Positions 8,907 to 17,835 of a stretch of DNA of 64,000 bases are shown piece by piece. The notes beneath the pieces were generated by a model. It was not told where the DNA came from. It was given only the letters and a program-made list of their open reading frames with translations, and ran no database searches. Origin of the DNA: JAJEFO01 sp965208685 (lineage in GTDB: Bacteria; Pseudomonadota; Alphaproteobacteria; Rhodobacterales; Rhodobacteraceae). How positions within the stretch are numbered: the stretch's first letter is position 1; each line of letters begins with the position of its first letter. A program made the translations under genes and the position numbers. The stretch is from contig CBDBPL010000007.1 in NCBI GenBank assembly GCA_965208685.1, positions 2,976,001-3,040,000 of the forward strand, given 5' to 3'.

Positions 8907-9736
8907 TGGTCCGCCCCCAGGATTTCACGCAAGGCATCGCCGATCAGGTTGAAGCCGAAGACCGCAATCAGGATCGCGAGGCCCGGGAAGACCGTCAGCC
9001 ACCAGCTGTCCGGAAGGTAACGCGCGCCTTCGGCAACCATGCTGCCGAGATCGGGCGTTGGCGGCTGCACGCCCAGACCGAGGAACGACAGCGACGATGC
9101 GATTATGATGACGAATCCCATGTCGAGCGTCATCTTGGTGATGATGGCTGGCAGGCAGTTCGGCAGGATTTCCCGGAGCGTGATGTGCAACGTCGAGGCG
9201 CCAATGACCTCCGCGGCAAGCACGTAGCCCTCTTCGCGCTCGGAGCGTGCAATGTTGTAGACCAGTCGCGCGTACCAAGGCCACCACATCGCCGTGACCG
9301 CCAGCATGGCATTCATGAGCGTCGGCTCCAGCACGCCCATCATGGCGATCGCCAGCACCAGCGGCGGAATCGACAGGAAGACATCCGTCAGGCGCATGAG
9401 CACGAACTCGGCACGGCCGCCAAGATAGCCGGCGAAGAGCCCGACAAGCGTGCCGATCGGCGGAGCGATGGCCAGCACCACCACGCCGAGGATCAGCGAG
9501 ATGCGGAAGGCGTAGAGGATCCGGCTGAAGAGGTCGCGGCCCACGAGATCGGTGCCCATGAAGTTTCGAGCCGTGGGGCCCTGGTTGAAGTGGACGAAAT
9601 CGACCACCGCCCCCCGATGCTCGGGAAAAGGCGCAATGTAGTCTGCCAGAACTGCCGAGAGCACGACCGCCGCCACCAGGATGGCGCCCAGCAGCGAAAG
9701 CGGGTTGCGAAGCAGGATGATGATCATGCGTCTCAT
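8903..9736 (-). CDS. ABC transporter permease, DppC/OppC-like
   Basis: 277 residues from the ATG at 9736, which overlaps the stop of the upstream permease as ATGA; the frame stays open much further upstream but that part is antisense-like noise inside dppB. Starts with the N-terminal helix typical of DppC (IIILLRNPLSLLGAILVAAVV), then an extracytoplasmic loop with GTDLVGRDLFSRI, then five more hydrophobic segments and the permease loop around EVIGASTLHITLREILPN. Inner-membrane half of the transport channel. Confidence 0.92.
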   Translation of the reverse strand: MRRMIIILLRNPLSLLGAILVAAVVLSAVLADYIAPFPEHRGAVVDFVHFNQGPTARNFMGTDLVGRDLFSRILYAFRISLILGVVVLAIAPPIGTLVGLFAGYLGGRAEFVLMRLTDVFLSIPPLVLAIAMMGVLEPTLMNAMLAVTAMWWPWYARLVYNIARSEREEGYVLAAEVIGASTLHITLREILPNCLPAIITKMTLDMGFVIIIASSLSFLGLGVQPPTPDLGSMVAEGARYLPDSWWLTVFPGLAILIAVFGFNLIGDALREILGADQ

Positions 9737-10761
9737 GAGGCGCCTCGCTCCGAATGACGGATGCGCGGATTGAGGAACGCGATCAGCAGGTCGACGATCA
9801 GGTTCACGATCAGGAAGGTGGCAGAGATGATCAGCACGGTCCCGATGATCGCGTTGAGATCCTTCCTGAGGATCACGGCAACGCCGTAGCGGCTGAGGCC
9901 CGGCCAGGCGAAGACTGCTTCGACCAGGAAGGCATTCCCCAGCATGGCGGCGAAATCGAGCCCGATGATGGTCAGCGAGGGAATCAGTGACGGCTTGAAC
10001 GCGTATTTTGCCGCGATGCGCCTCGCCGAGAAACCGTAGGCCTGGGCCATCTCGACATAGGGCCTGTCGTAGGTTTCGACCATGTTCGCACGCGTCAGCC
10101 GGGCGGCCTGCCCGATGCCGGATACCGCCAGCGCGAAGGCGGGCAGGAAAATGTGCCAGAGCGCGTCGAAAAAGGCCGCGCCGTTCCTGGCGAGCAGCGT
10201 GTCTATCAGCAGGAAACCGGTAACGCGCGTGATTTCGAAGCTGTCGGTGATCCTTCCGGCGATCGGAAAGACGGGCAGGAAGAACGCAAAGAGGAGCATC
10301 AGGATCACCGCCCAGACGAAGCTCGGCGCCGAGACGCCAAGGAGCGAGACAACGCGGATCAGATGGTCGGGCCAGCGCCCCCGGTAGCGTGCCGACCACA
10401 TGCCGAGCGGCAGGCCGATGCCGACCATCAGCACCCCTGCAAAGAGCACAAGCTCCAGCGTCGCGGGCAGGAACTGCGCGATGTCCAGCGTCACCGGGCG
10501 GTTGGTGTAGAGCGAGACGCCGAGATCACCTCTCAGAAGGTCAGCCACGAAATGTCCGTATTGCACCACGACCGGGTCGTCGAGGTGCAATGCCTCGCGA
10601 AGGTTTGCCACTTGTTCCTCGGTCGCGTTCGGCCCCAGCGCGATTCGCGCCGGATCGCCGGGAATCACCCGCGCGATGCCGAAGATCAGCATGGAAACGC
10701 CGACGAGCACGATCAGGGAGATGCCGAGCCGCCGCGAGAGCAGACGAAGGACAGCAGGCAT
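9733..10761 (-). CDS. ABC transporter permease, DppB/OppB-like
   Basis: 342 residues with six hydrophobic segments. The DppB N-terminal start (LRLLSRRLGISLIVLVGVSMLIF), the conserved IPGDPARIALGPNATEEQV segment, and the cytoplasmic EAA-type loop DRPYVEMAQAYGFSARRI. Pairs with the DppC-like permease. It begins 61 nt after the binding-protein gene, and that gap holds a strong hairpin (10783-10808). Confidence 0.93.
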   Translation of the reverse strand: MPAVLRLLSRRLGISLIVLVGVSMLIFGIARVIPGDPARIALGPNATEEQVANLREALHLDDPVVVQYGHFVADLLRGDLGVSLYTNRPVTLDIAQFLPATLELVLFAGVLMVGIGLPLGMWSARYRGRWPDHLIRVVSLLGVSAPSFVWAVILMLLFAFFLPVFPIAGRITDSFEITRVTGFLLIDTLLARNGAAFFDALWHIFLPAFALAVSGIGQAARLTRANMVETYDRPYVEMAQAYGFSARRIAAKYAFKPSLIPSLTIIGLDFAAMLGNAFLVEAVFAWPGLSRYGVAVILRKDLNAIIGTVLIISATFLIVNLIVDLLIAFLNPRIRHSERGAS

Positions 10762-10782
10762 GGCAGCGGATCCGGAGTGTCG

Positions 10783-10808
10783 CCGCCGGGCCCCGGAGGG
10801 CCCGGCGG
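10783..10808 (-). terminator. Strong intercistronic hairpin between binding-protein and permease genes
   Basis: An 11-bp perfect GC-only stem (CCGCCGGGCCC / GGGCCCGGCGG) with a 4-nt loop CGGA, 13 nt after the stop of the binding-protein gene. There is no T-run, so it is more likely a partial terminator or an mRNA-stabilising end that keeps binding-protein mRNA above permease mRNA than a full stop. The second ABC operon of this window has a similar palindrome at the same place (47790-47853). Confidence 0.6.
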
Positions 10809-10821
10809 AACGGGAAGGGAC

Positions 10822-12411
10822 TCAGTCGTCCGCCACTTCCATCAGGCGGAAACTGAAGCCCATGCCGTCGAGTCCGAACGCGTGAGCCGGATCCGAAAGT
10901 GCAGGCGCCTTCACCCGGTCACTTGCGGCAAAGACCGACTGCCGGTCGTAGCTGTAGATCGTCGGCGCGATCTCCATCAGGCGCGCATTCAGCATCGAAT
11001 ATGCTTCCTGACGTGCTTCGGGCGTCGGTGCGTTTCGGCCGGCTTCCAGGTATTCGTCCACCATTGCATCGTTGAGGTATTCCGGCGACTGCCAGGTTCC
11101 CGGAGTCGACGAATGGTACATGCCGTAGAGCAGCGTGTCCGGGTCGCCCGTAACCGCGTTCACGAAGAGTTGGCTGATATGCGGCGTGTTCTCGGGCTTG
11201 CTGACCTGTTCGGCGAAGAGTGCCCAGGGCAGCTTGCGGATGTGAGAATTCACGCCGATCTCCGCAAGGTTCGACTGGAAGAGCAGCGCGAAACGCTCCT
11301 CCAGCGGCACTTCGGCAATCCAGCTGATCTCGATGTCCATCCCGGCCGGATCGTGGCTGCAGGCCGCAAGGTGTTCGCGCGCCTTGTCGAGATCCTGCGC
11401 CTGAACCATCGAGCTGTCGTTGGCCCCGAACATGCCGACCGGTATCGCGCCTGTCGAGGGGCTGCCGGCGGAGACGTCCTCGGTGACGGCAATCATGCGG
11501 ATCGCGGTCTGGTAGTCGAAGGCAGCGCTCAGTGCCCGGCGGCAGTTCACGTCGTCCAGCGGCGGCTTGGTCGTGTTCATCTTCAGATAGAACGCCCCGG
11601 TTCCGCTTTCGGTAAGGAGCTGTGCGCCTTCCTTGGCCAGCGCGCCCATCACCTCGGGCGGCAACCACTGGGACGAGATGTCGTGCTCGCCCGTGGCGAT
11701 GAGCGTTCGCACTGTTGACGCCTCCAGCCCGTAGCGCAGGCGCACGGTGTCGGGCGCGGCCGCGGCGATGTCGAGGAAGTAGTCGCCGTTCTTCTCCATG
11801 ACGGTCTCTTCCTGCGGGTTGTGCGAGACGACCCTGTAGGCCCCGGTGCCGGCGCCGTTTCCGGACAGGAACGCCTGTCCCCAATCCTTCATCTCGCCGT
11901 CGCCCTCGCCGAGGTTTTCCATGACCAGCTTCTTGTCGACGATGGGCAGTCGCACCAGCGATGCCACGAACGGAGCGTAGGAGGAGGACAGGTTGAAGCG
12001 GACGGTCGAGGAATCGACAGCCTCGGCGCTTTCGACCACGCCAAGCAGGTAGGAGAGCCCGGCGCCCAGTGCCTTCATCCGCTCGACAGAGAAGACAACG
12101 TCCTCGGCGGTCAGCGGGTTGCCGCTCTGGAAGTTCACGTCACTTCTCAGCTTGAAGGTGAACGAGTTGCCGTCGCTTTCCCAGCTTTCGGCCAGGTGCG
12201 GTGCATGGCCAGGGCCTCCCTGCACAGGCAGCACCAGCGTGTCGTAGACGTTGAACATCAGGATGCTGTCGGCATAGTCCGACGCCTTGGCCGGGTCGAG
12301 TTCGCCGACCGCAACCTCGTCGAGCCGCATCGTGCCGCCTGCAATTGCAGGGGCGGCCAGCGCCGTCGCTGCCACAATGCCGGCAGCCAGAGTTGTCTTC
12401 CACAGTGTCAC
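10822..12411 (-). CDS. ABC transporter substrate-binding protein, family 5 (oligopeptide-binding type)
   Basis: 529 residues from a GTG start overlapping the regulator stop (GTGA). A signal peptide is clear: a short basic start, hydrophobic LAAGIVAATALAAPAIA, then mature GGTMRLDE. Family-5 layout: early ESWESDGNSFTFKLRSDVNFQSGNPLTAEDVVFSVERM, and a C-terminal part around DAMVDEYLEAGRNAPTPEARQEAYSMLNARLMEIAP. Periplasmic capture of the substrate for the importer below. Family-5 proteins bind peptides, nickel, glutathione or other small molecules, so the ligand is open. Confidence 0.93.
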   Translation of the reverse strand: MTLWKTTLAAGIVAATALAAPAIAGGTMRLDEVAVGELDPAKASDYADSILMFNVYDTLVLPVQGGPGHAPHLAESWESDGNSFTFKLRSDVNFQSGNPLTAEDVVFSVERMKALGAGLSYLLGVVESAEAVDSSTVRFNLSSSYAPFVASLVRLPIVDKKLVMENLGEGDGEMKDWGQAFLSGNGAGTGAYRVVSHNPQEETVMEKNGDYFLDIAAAAPDTVRLRYGLEASTVRTLIATGEHDISSQWLPPEVMGALAKEGAQLLTESGTGAFYLKMNTTKPPLDDVNCRRALSAAFDYQTAIRMIAVTEDVSAGSPSTGAIPVGMFGANDSSMVQAQDLDKAREHLAACSHDPAGMDIEISWIAEVPLEERFALLFQSNLAEIGVNSHIRKLPWALFAEQVSKPENTPHISQLFVNAVTGDPDTLLYGMYHSSTPGTWQSPEYLNDAMVDEYLEAGRNAPTPEARQEAYSMLNARLMEIAPTIYSYDRQSVFAASDRVKAPALSDPAHAFGLDGMGFSFRLMEVADD

Positions 12412-13067
12412 TGTTCGTCTCCCTTTTTGTCAGAATGGGCGCTCGTGCCTCGCGTATCTTTCATTTGGACGGCCTCGTGGGTCTCTTCGCCGAAGACATC
12501 CATGGTGCCGCTCCAGAGAATCGAGACCGTCTGGTCGGTGTGGTTCCAGGTGGCGTGCGTCCTGCGGGAATCGAAGTGCATCGAGTCCCCCTGCCGCAGG
12601 ATCTTGCGCTCGCCCTCGATCTCGACGGTGATTTCTCCCTGCAACATGTAGAAGAGTTCTTCACCCTCGTGGCTGATCGGCTCGCTCCGGTGTCCGGGCG
12701 GCTCGTGAATGATGACCGAACGCAGCGTGCTGCCCGGGAAATTCGCCGACAGCCTCTCGTAGGAGATCGACCCGTCCGCAACACGATAGCTGACGCGGCG
12801 GCCTCTTCGAGTCGCCCCGGTGCTGCTTCCGGGCTGTTCAAGGAACTCCGAAATCGGCCGCTGCAGAACCCGCGCGATAGAGCGCAGCGAGGACAGCGAG
12901 GGCGCCGCCAGGCCACGTTCGACCTGCGAGATGAACCCGACCGAAAGGCCGGCATTGTCGGCCACGTACTGCATCGTCAGCCTTGCCTCCTTGCGGCAAC
13001 GCCTGAGTTGTTCCCCCAGTTCGAGAGCCGCATCCTCTGGCTGAACTTGCATCTTCTTTTTTAGCAT
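12408..13067 (-). CDS. XRE-family transcriptional regulator with C-terminal cupin domain
   Basis: 219 residues from the ATG at 13067; a TTG at 13109 extends the frame, and an ATG at 13052 is also possible. A helix-turn-helix of XRE type spans about residues 16-70 (MQYVADNAGLSVGFISQVERG) and a cupin_2 effector domain spans about 100-200 (GEELFYMLQGEITVEI, LRQGDSMHFDSRRTHATWNH). This PuuR/SutR-like layout usually represses a linked catabolic operon until a small ligand binds the cupin. It overlaps the binding-protein gene (GTGA), so it is first gene of the whole 13-kb operon and probably autoregulates it. Confidence 0.9.
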   Translation of the reverse strand: MLKKKMQVQPEDAALELGEQLRRCRKEARLTMQYVADNAGLSVGFISQVERGLAAPSLSSLRSIARVLQRPISEFLEQPGSSTGATRRGRRVSYRVADGSISYERLSANFPGSTLRSVIIHEPPGHRSEPISHEGEELFYMLQGEITVEIEGERKILRQGDSMHFDSRRTHATWNHTDQTVSILWSGTMDVFGEETHEAVQMKDTRGTSAHSDKKGDEQ

Positions 13068-13365
13068 AGGTAAAATTCTGGCGGCGGGATGCGGACCTGT
13101 CAAGTTCAAATGTCAGGCAACGCGGGAGCGGTCACGTCGCGCGGTCCGCAGCGGTCCGCCGACCGCCTGGCTGGCCGCAGGCATGTTCAGGTTCGGAGAT
13201 CGGCACATTCCTGACCTGGAGCATGACCGCTCTGCCGAAGACGACCTTGCATGGACAATCAGCAGGGGCATGATCAACGCCCGCCTTCGGCTTCGCCTGT
13301 TTCAGAAGGGTTGGAATCCTGCACCAAGGGTTTGTCGCAGATGACCCGAAGTGTTGGCTGCGCGC

Positions 13366-13470
13366 CGCCACGGGGCGTCCTTGGCGCGTCAATTCGATCG
13401 CCTCCCCTGCTTCGGCTCGACGGATCGGTTCGGCAAACCGGGTCTTGGCTTCGGCAATGGCAATCCGCAA
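13366..13470 (-). pseudogene. Phd/YefM-type antitoxin remnant
   Basis: A TTG at 13470 preceded by a perfect AAGGAG at a normal distance opens 35 residues that read like the N-terminus of a Phd/YefM antitoxin: RIAIAEAKTRFAEPIRRAEAGE followed by LTRQGRPVA. After that the frame loses all likeness to the family and no toxin gene follows. The rest of the 13068-13683 interval holds nothing else I recognise. Confidence 0.55.
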
Positions 13471-13683
13471 GGGCACTCCTTTCGTTCTGACCAACATGCA
13501 GATCAAAAGCATGAGTGACTCAAGCAGACAGATTCCATCCCACCCGTCTCACCGCACATGCGGACCGGGCCACCGCTCGGGATGTCGAAGGCACCAAGGC
13601 CAACAGCGGCAATCAGGGCATGCCCTGCCATGTCACGCAGGCAGCGTCCGAGGGCCAGCATCCCTGAACGCAGATGCGGCGCC

Positions 13684-13944
13684 TCACCCGCCCTTGATGC
13701 GCTGGAGCAGGTAGATCTCGCTGTCTTCCGTGACCGGCTGGGTCAGTCCTTGGGCATAAATCTTTCCGTCGATCGAGACGGACACACCTGCCTCGATGGG
13801 TTCCTCAAGGGCGGGAATCTCGGCAACCAAGGCATCGAGCATCTGCCCGACCGTCGCGGCCCGGACCTCGACGGCCTCCTGGTCACCGGCAAGGCTGCGA
13901 AGCCCGGACCAGAGGTGAACCGTGACGAGTGGGCGATAGCTCAA
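13684..13944 (-). CDS. MoaD/ThiS family ubiquitin-like sulfur carrier protein
   Basis: About 86 residues if the TTG at 13944 is used; a TTG at 14091, 11 nt after the molybdenum-subunit gene, is the alternative but adds a low-complexity leader. The core VTVHLWSGLRSLAGDQ... ends in YLLQRIKGG, the exposed Gly-Gly tail that MoaD/ThiS proteins need for adenylation and thiocarboxylate formation. It follows the molybdenum hydroxylase genes in the same direction, so a cofactor sulfur-donor role for that enzyme is a reasonable guess. Start codon uncertain. Confidence 0.72.
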   Translation of the reverse strand: MSYRPLVTVHLWSGLRSLAGDQEAVEVRAATVGQMLDALVAEIPALEEPIEAGVSVSIDGKIYAQGLTQPVTEDSEIYLLQRIKGG

Positions 13945-14101
13945 GATCCCGTCCCCGAGCGAAAAGCCTTGCCCTGACCGGACGCGACCCGACGACTCAA
14001 GCGAATCGGGCACACCACCGGCCTTGGCGGTACGCCGCCATGCACGCGGACGCCCAGCTTCGGGAACTCCCCTGTCCAGCCCCGGACGCAAGGGCGGCAG
14101 A

Positions 14102-16342
14102 TCACGATCCGGCCTTCAACGCCTCGAGAATTCGCGACGGTCGCATCGGCAGATCCTGCATGCGGACGCCGGCGGCATTCGAGACGGCGTTGGCTATGGC
14201 CGCGAGCGGAGGGCAGATCGAGGTTTCACCGACGCCGCGCACGCCGTAGGGATGGCCCGGGTTCGGAACCTCGACGATCACGGTGTCGATCATCGGGAGA
14301 TCCGAGGCCACGGGAATGCGGTAGTCCAGGAACCCCGCATTCTGCAATCGGCCGTCATTGTCATAGATGTACTCTTCGTTCAGGGCCCAGCCGATCCCCT
14401 GAGCGGCGCCGCCCTGGTATTGCCCCTCGACATAGGACGGGTGTATCGCCTTGCCGGCATCCTGGACCACGGTGTAGCGGGTGACCGTCGTGGCACCGGT
14501 CTCCCGGTCGACCTCGGCATCAACGATATGCGTGGCGAAGGAGACGCCGGCACCTTCCGGTGTCGCCTCGAAATGGCCGACAATCGGACCGCCAGTCCTG
14601 CCCATGTGACGGGCGATCTCCTTGATCGGCATCGGATCGAAGTCACCTGCATTGGGCCCGGAGGGAACCGCGCAGCCGTCGCGCCATTCCACCGCCTCTG
14701 CGTCGATGCCCCACTTGGCGGCGGCGCGCCTGCAGAGCTTCTTGACCGTGTCGCGTGCCGCTTCGATCGTGGCGAGGCCACTCGCATAGGTCACGCGCGA
14801 GCCATGGCTGATCTCGTTGTAACCCAGCGTCGCGGTGTCGGCGATGGTCGTGCGCACGTCCTCGTATGGAATGCCGAGCTCCTCGGCAGCCATCATGCAC
14901 ATGGACGCGCGCGAGCCGCCGATGTCCGGCGTGCCAACCGAGAGCTGAACCGTGCCGTCTTCGGACAATGCCAGCTGCACCGCGGTCTCGCCGGCGTGGT
15001 TGAACCAGAAGCCGCAGGAAATGCCACGACCGGCACCTTCCGCAAGCGGTGCGGAGAAGTGCGGATGCTCCTTTGCGGCCTCCAGCGTTTCCACCAGTCC
15101 GATCCGGTCCCACGAGGGCCCGAAGTTCGCCTTGGTCCCCTCCCGGGAGGCATTCTTGAGACGCACGTCGATCGGATCGAGGCCGAGCCTGTTGCACAAC
15201 TCGTCGATGACGCTTTCCACGGCGAATGCCGCCATTGGCGAGCCCGGCGCACGGTAAGCCGCCTGCTTGGGCCGATTCGTCATCACGTCGTAGCCGACCT
15301 GCCTGACGTGCTTCAGCGCGTAGGGAGCAAAGGCGCACATTGCCGTGAATTCCATTGGCGCCCCCGGGAACGCGCCGCCCTGGCAGCGGAACTCACCGGA
15401 AGCGCCAGTGATGGTGCCGTCCTTCTTCATGCCGATCTTCACGTCCATCGAGGTGGACGCGGTCGGTCCGGTGGCTCTGAACACGTCCGCGCGTGGCATC
15501 ACCAGCTTGACCGGCCTGTTCGCCTTGCGACTGAGCGCCAGCGCGACCGGTTCGATGAAGACTGCCGTCTTGCCGCCGAAGCCGCCGCCGATTTCCGACG
15601 CGGTCACCCGCAGCTTCGACGTCTCGACATCAAGGAGCGCGGCGCAGACCTTCTGCACGTTCCAGTGACCCTGTGTGCAGCACCACAGCTCGCCCCGGCC
15701 ATCCGGGCCTAGCGTGCCAAGACAGGCATGGGGCTCGATGTATCCCTGGTGCGTTGCTTCCGTCGTGAATCTCTTCTCGATCACCAGGTCGGCCTCGGCA
15801 AACCCCTCCTCGGGATCACCGTGTCCAGAGTCATGGCAGCGCACGACGTTCGGGTGCATGCCCGCCGGGACCGAACCATCGGCAGCGCCTTCGCGAATCA
15901 CCGGCGCGCCCTCCTGCATTGCCTGGTCCACGTCGGTGACGTGGGGCAGCACCTCGTATTCCACTTCGACCAGCCTGGCGGCATCGCGCGCGGCAAGCGA
16001 GGACGTGGCGGCAATGGCGGCAACGGCGTGGCCGTCATAGAGCGTCCGCTCGCCCGCCATGAGGTTTTCCAGGATGTTCCAGTTCTCGCCTTCGAGGCCG
16101 TCGGCAAAGTCCGCGCGCGTGACAACGGCCTTCACGCCATGTGCGGCCTCGGCCTTCGAAGCATCGATCTTTACGATGCGCGCGTGGGCGTGCGGGCTGC
16201 GGATGATGACCGCATGCAGCATGCCGGGCGCTGTCGCGTCTGCGCCGAACCGGGCGCGCCCGGTCACCTTGTCAATCCCGTCCGGGCGGTCGGGTCGCGT
16301 TCCGACAACCTTGAATCCATCCTTTTCCTGGTCAAATGCCAT
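14102..16342 (-). CDS. Xanthine dehydrogenase/aldehyde oxidase family, molybdopterin-binding (large) subunit
   Basis: 746 residues from the ATG at 16342, overlapping the small-subunit stop (ATGA). Starts with the a/b-hammerhead domain (DGIDKVTGRARFGAD) and then the molybdopterin domains, with GGGFGGKTAVFIEP, the QAAYRAPGSPMAAFAVE segment of the aldehyde oxidase/xanthine dehydrogenase class, and the C-terminal GVRGVGETSICPPLAAIAN, which carries the conserved catalytic Glu in GVGE. The form I CO dehydrogenase active-site loop is absent. Hydroxylates an aldehyde, N-heterocycle or aromatic CoA-type compound; the substrate is unknown. Confidence 0.93.
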   Translation of the reverse strand: MAFDQEKDGFKVVGTRPDRPDGIDKVTGRARFGADATAPGMLHAVIIRSPHAHARIVKIDASKAEAAHGVKAVVTRADFADGLEGENWNILENLMAGERTLYDGHAVAAIAATSSLAARDAARLVEVEYEVLPHVTDVDQAMQEGAPVIREGAADGSVPAGMHPNVVRCHDSGHGDPEEGFAEADLVIEKRFTTEATHQGYIEPHACLGTLGPDGRGELWCCTQGHWNVQKVCAALLDVETSKLRVTASEIGGGFGGKTAVFIEPVALALSRKANRPVKLVMPRADVFRATGPTASTSMDVKIGMKKDGTITGASGEFRCQGGAFPGAPMEFTAMCAFAPYALKHVRQVGYDVMTNRPKQAAYRAPGSPMAAFAVESVIDELCNRLGLDPIDVRLKNASREGTKANFGPSWDRIGLVETLEAAKEHPHFSAPLAEGAGRGISCGFWFNHAGETAVQLALSEDGTVQLSVGTPDIGGSRASMCMMAAEELGIPYEDVRTTIADTATLGYNEISHGSRVTYASGLATIEAARDTVKKLCRRAAAKWGIDAEAVEWRDGCAVPSGPNAGDFDPMPIKEIARHMGRTGGPIVGHFEATPEGAGVSFATHIVDAEVDRETGATTVTRYTVVQDAGKAIHPSYVEGQYQGGAAQGIGWALNEEYIYDNDGRLQNAGFLDYRIPVASDLPMIDTVIVEVPNPGHPYGVRGVGETSICPPLAAIANAVSNAAGVRMQDLPMRPSRILEALKAGS

Positions 16343-16815
16343 CAGGTAGCCTCCCTCATCTCGCTGGCCGCGTCGAGAACCGCGCGAATGATCTTGTCGT
16401 AGCCGGTGCAGCGGCAAAGATTGCCGGCGAGCCAGTAGCGCACCTCGGTTTCGCTCGGGTCGGGGTTCCGCTCGAGCAGCGCCTTGGCGGCCACGAGAAT
16501 GCCGGGCGTGCAGATTCCGCATTGCAGTGCCGCGTGCTCAATGAACTTGCTCTGCAGCGGGTGAAGGTCCTCGCCGTCGGCTATGCCTTCGACGGTGCCT
16601 ACTTCACGTCCCTTCGCTTCCGCGGCAAGGACGAGGCAGGAACAGACCGGGCGGCCGTCAAGGAGCACGGTGCAGGCACCGCAATCACCGGTGCCGCAGC
16701 CTTCCTTTGCGCCGGTGAGTTCGAGCCGGTCGCGCAGCGCATCAAGAAGCGTCTCGCGCGGATCGCACAGGAACTCGTGGGCATCGCCGTTAACGGTCGT
16801 CGATACATGGATCAT
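16342..16815 (-). CDS. (2Fe-2S)-binding small subunit of molybdenum hydroxylase (CoxS-like)
   Basis: 157 residues, standard length. The N-terminal ferredoxin-like cluster ligands are in EGCGTGDCGACTV with a fourth Cys in GRPVCSC; the second cluster ligands are in QCGICTPG and LCRCTGYDKI. Transfers electrons from the molybdenum centre to FAD. Located 3 nt after the FAD-subunit gene and coupled to the large subunit. Confidence 0.95.
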   Translation of the reverse strand: MIHVSTTVNGDAHEFLCDPRETLLDALRDRLELTGAKEGCGTGDCGACTVLLDGRPVCSCLVLAAEAKGREVGTVEGIADGEDLHPLQSKFIEHAALQCGICTPGILVAAKALLERNPDPSETEVRYWLAGNLCRCTGYDKIIRAVLDAASEMREAT

Positions 16816-16818
16816 TTG

Positions 16819-17676
16819 TCAGGCTCCTGCACGGTCATAGGCGATTTTCGCGGTCCGTCTGGCAAGAACGCCAGCCACCTGGGTTCGAAATTCAACAGTG
16901 CCGCGCTTGTCGGAAATGGGCCGGCAGGCAGCTTCGGCTGCCTTGGCCAGCGCTGCAAGCGCGGTGTCGTCGAGCGTCGAACCGACCAGCGCGGCACCCG
17001 CTTCCTCTACCAGCAATACGGTGGGCGCAACCGCACCGAGTGCCACGCGGGCCGCAGTGATCGTGTCGCCCTCGCGGCTCAGGTTCACGCTGGCACCGAC
17101 AACGGCGATGTCCATTTCAGTTCTGGGAATGAAGCGCAGATAGGCATCCCCGCCACCCTCGCCTCGCGGCGGCAGGTTGACGGCGCTCACAACCTCTCCA
17201 GCGTCGAGCGATGTCATGCCCGGTCCGGACGGCACATCCTCGACCGCGATCTCGCGTTCACCGTCCGGGCCGACGACACTCACCGATGCGCCAGCCGCGA
17301 TCATCGCGGGCACGCTGTCCGCAGCGGGCGAGCCGTTGCAGAGATTGCCGACCAGAGTGCATCGTGCCTGAATCTGAGTGGAGCCGATCAGTTCGAGCGC
17401 CTCCACCACTCCCGGCCATTCGGCGATCAATGCCGCGTGCTCAGCCATCTCCGCGCCGGACACGGCGGCACCGATGCGCCAGCCGCCATCGTTGCGCCTG
17501 GTTATGTCCCGCACCCCGGCAATCTGCTTGATGTCGATCAGGTCGTCGGGAGTCACTAGATCGGATCGCAACTGCACCAGGACATCGGTGCCGCCCGCGA
17601 GAAACCGCGTAACACCAGTGGCGGCGGCCGCTATGGCCGAGGCGTCTTCGAAACTGGACGGTGTATGGTATCGCAT
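16819..17676 (-). CDS. FAD-binding subunit of molybdenum hydroxylase (CoxM-like)
   Basis: 285 residues. The FAD pyrophosphate-binding segment FLAGGTDVLVQLRSD lies near residue 26 and LVGNLCNGSPAADSVPAMIAAGA near residue 108, both diagnostic of the medium subunit. Order FAD - FeS - Mo is the common cox/ndh layout. First gene of its operon; nothing regulatory is recognised upstream. Confidence 0.94.
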   Translation of the reverse strand: MRYHTPSSFEDASAIAAAATGVTRFLAGGTDVLVQLRSDLVTPDDLIDIKQIAGVRDITRRNDGGWRIGAAVSGAEMAEHAALIAEWPGVVEALELIGSTQIQARCTLVGNLCNGSPAADSVPAMIAAGASVSVVGPDGEREIAVEDVPSGPGMTSLDAGEVVSAVNLPPRGEGGGDAYLRFIPRTEMDIAVVGASVNLSREGDTITAARVALGAVAPTVLLVEEAGAALVGSTLDDTALAALAKAAEAACRPISDKRGTVEFRTQVAGVLARRTAKIAYDRAGA

Positions 17677-17835
17677 CTTTCCTCCTCGCTTGCTCCACCG
17701 ATTCGATGCCGCTGCGGAGCGTCACGCACGCGGGATAGTTGGCAAATTCCGAATGGGCGCACAAGTGCGAATGGCATGCCGCGGAGCCGTTGCCCTGCGG
17801 CGAACCCTGCTACCAGTTCAGGCCACGAAAGCCAA

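Noticed and set aside
8903..10399. A 498-residue frame covering the DppC-like permease with a long N-terminal extension
   Set aside because: The extension lies antisense-like inside the dppB-type gene; the real start is the ATG at 9736 coupled to the previous stop.
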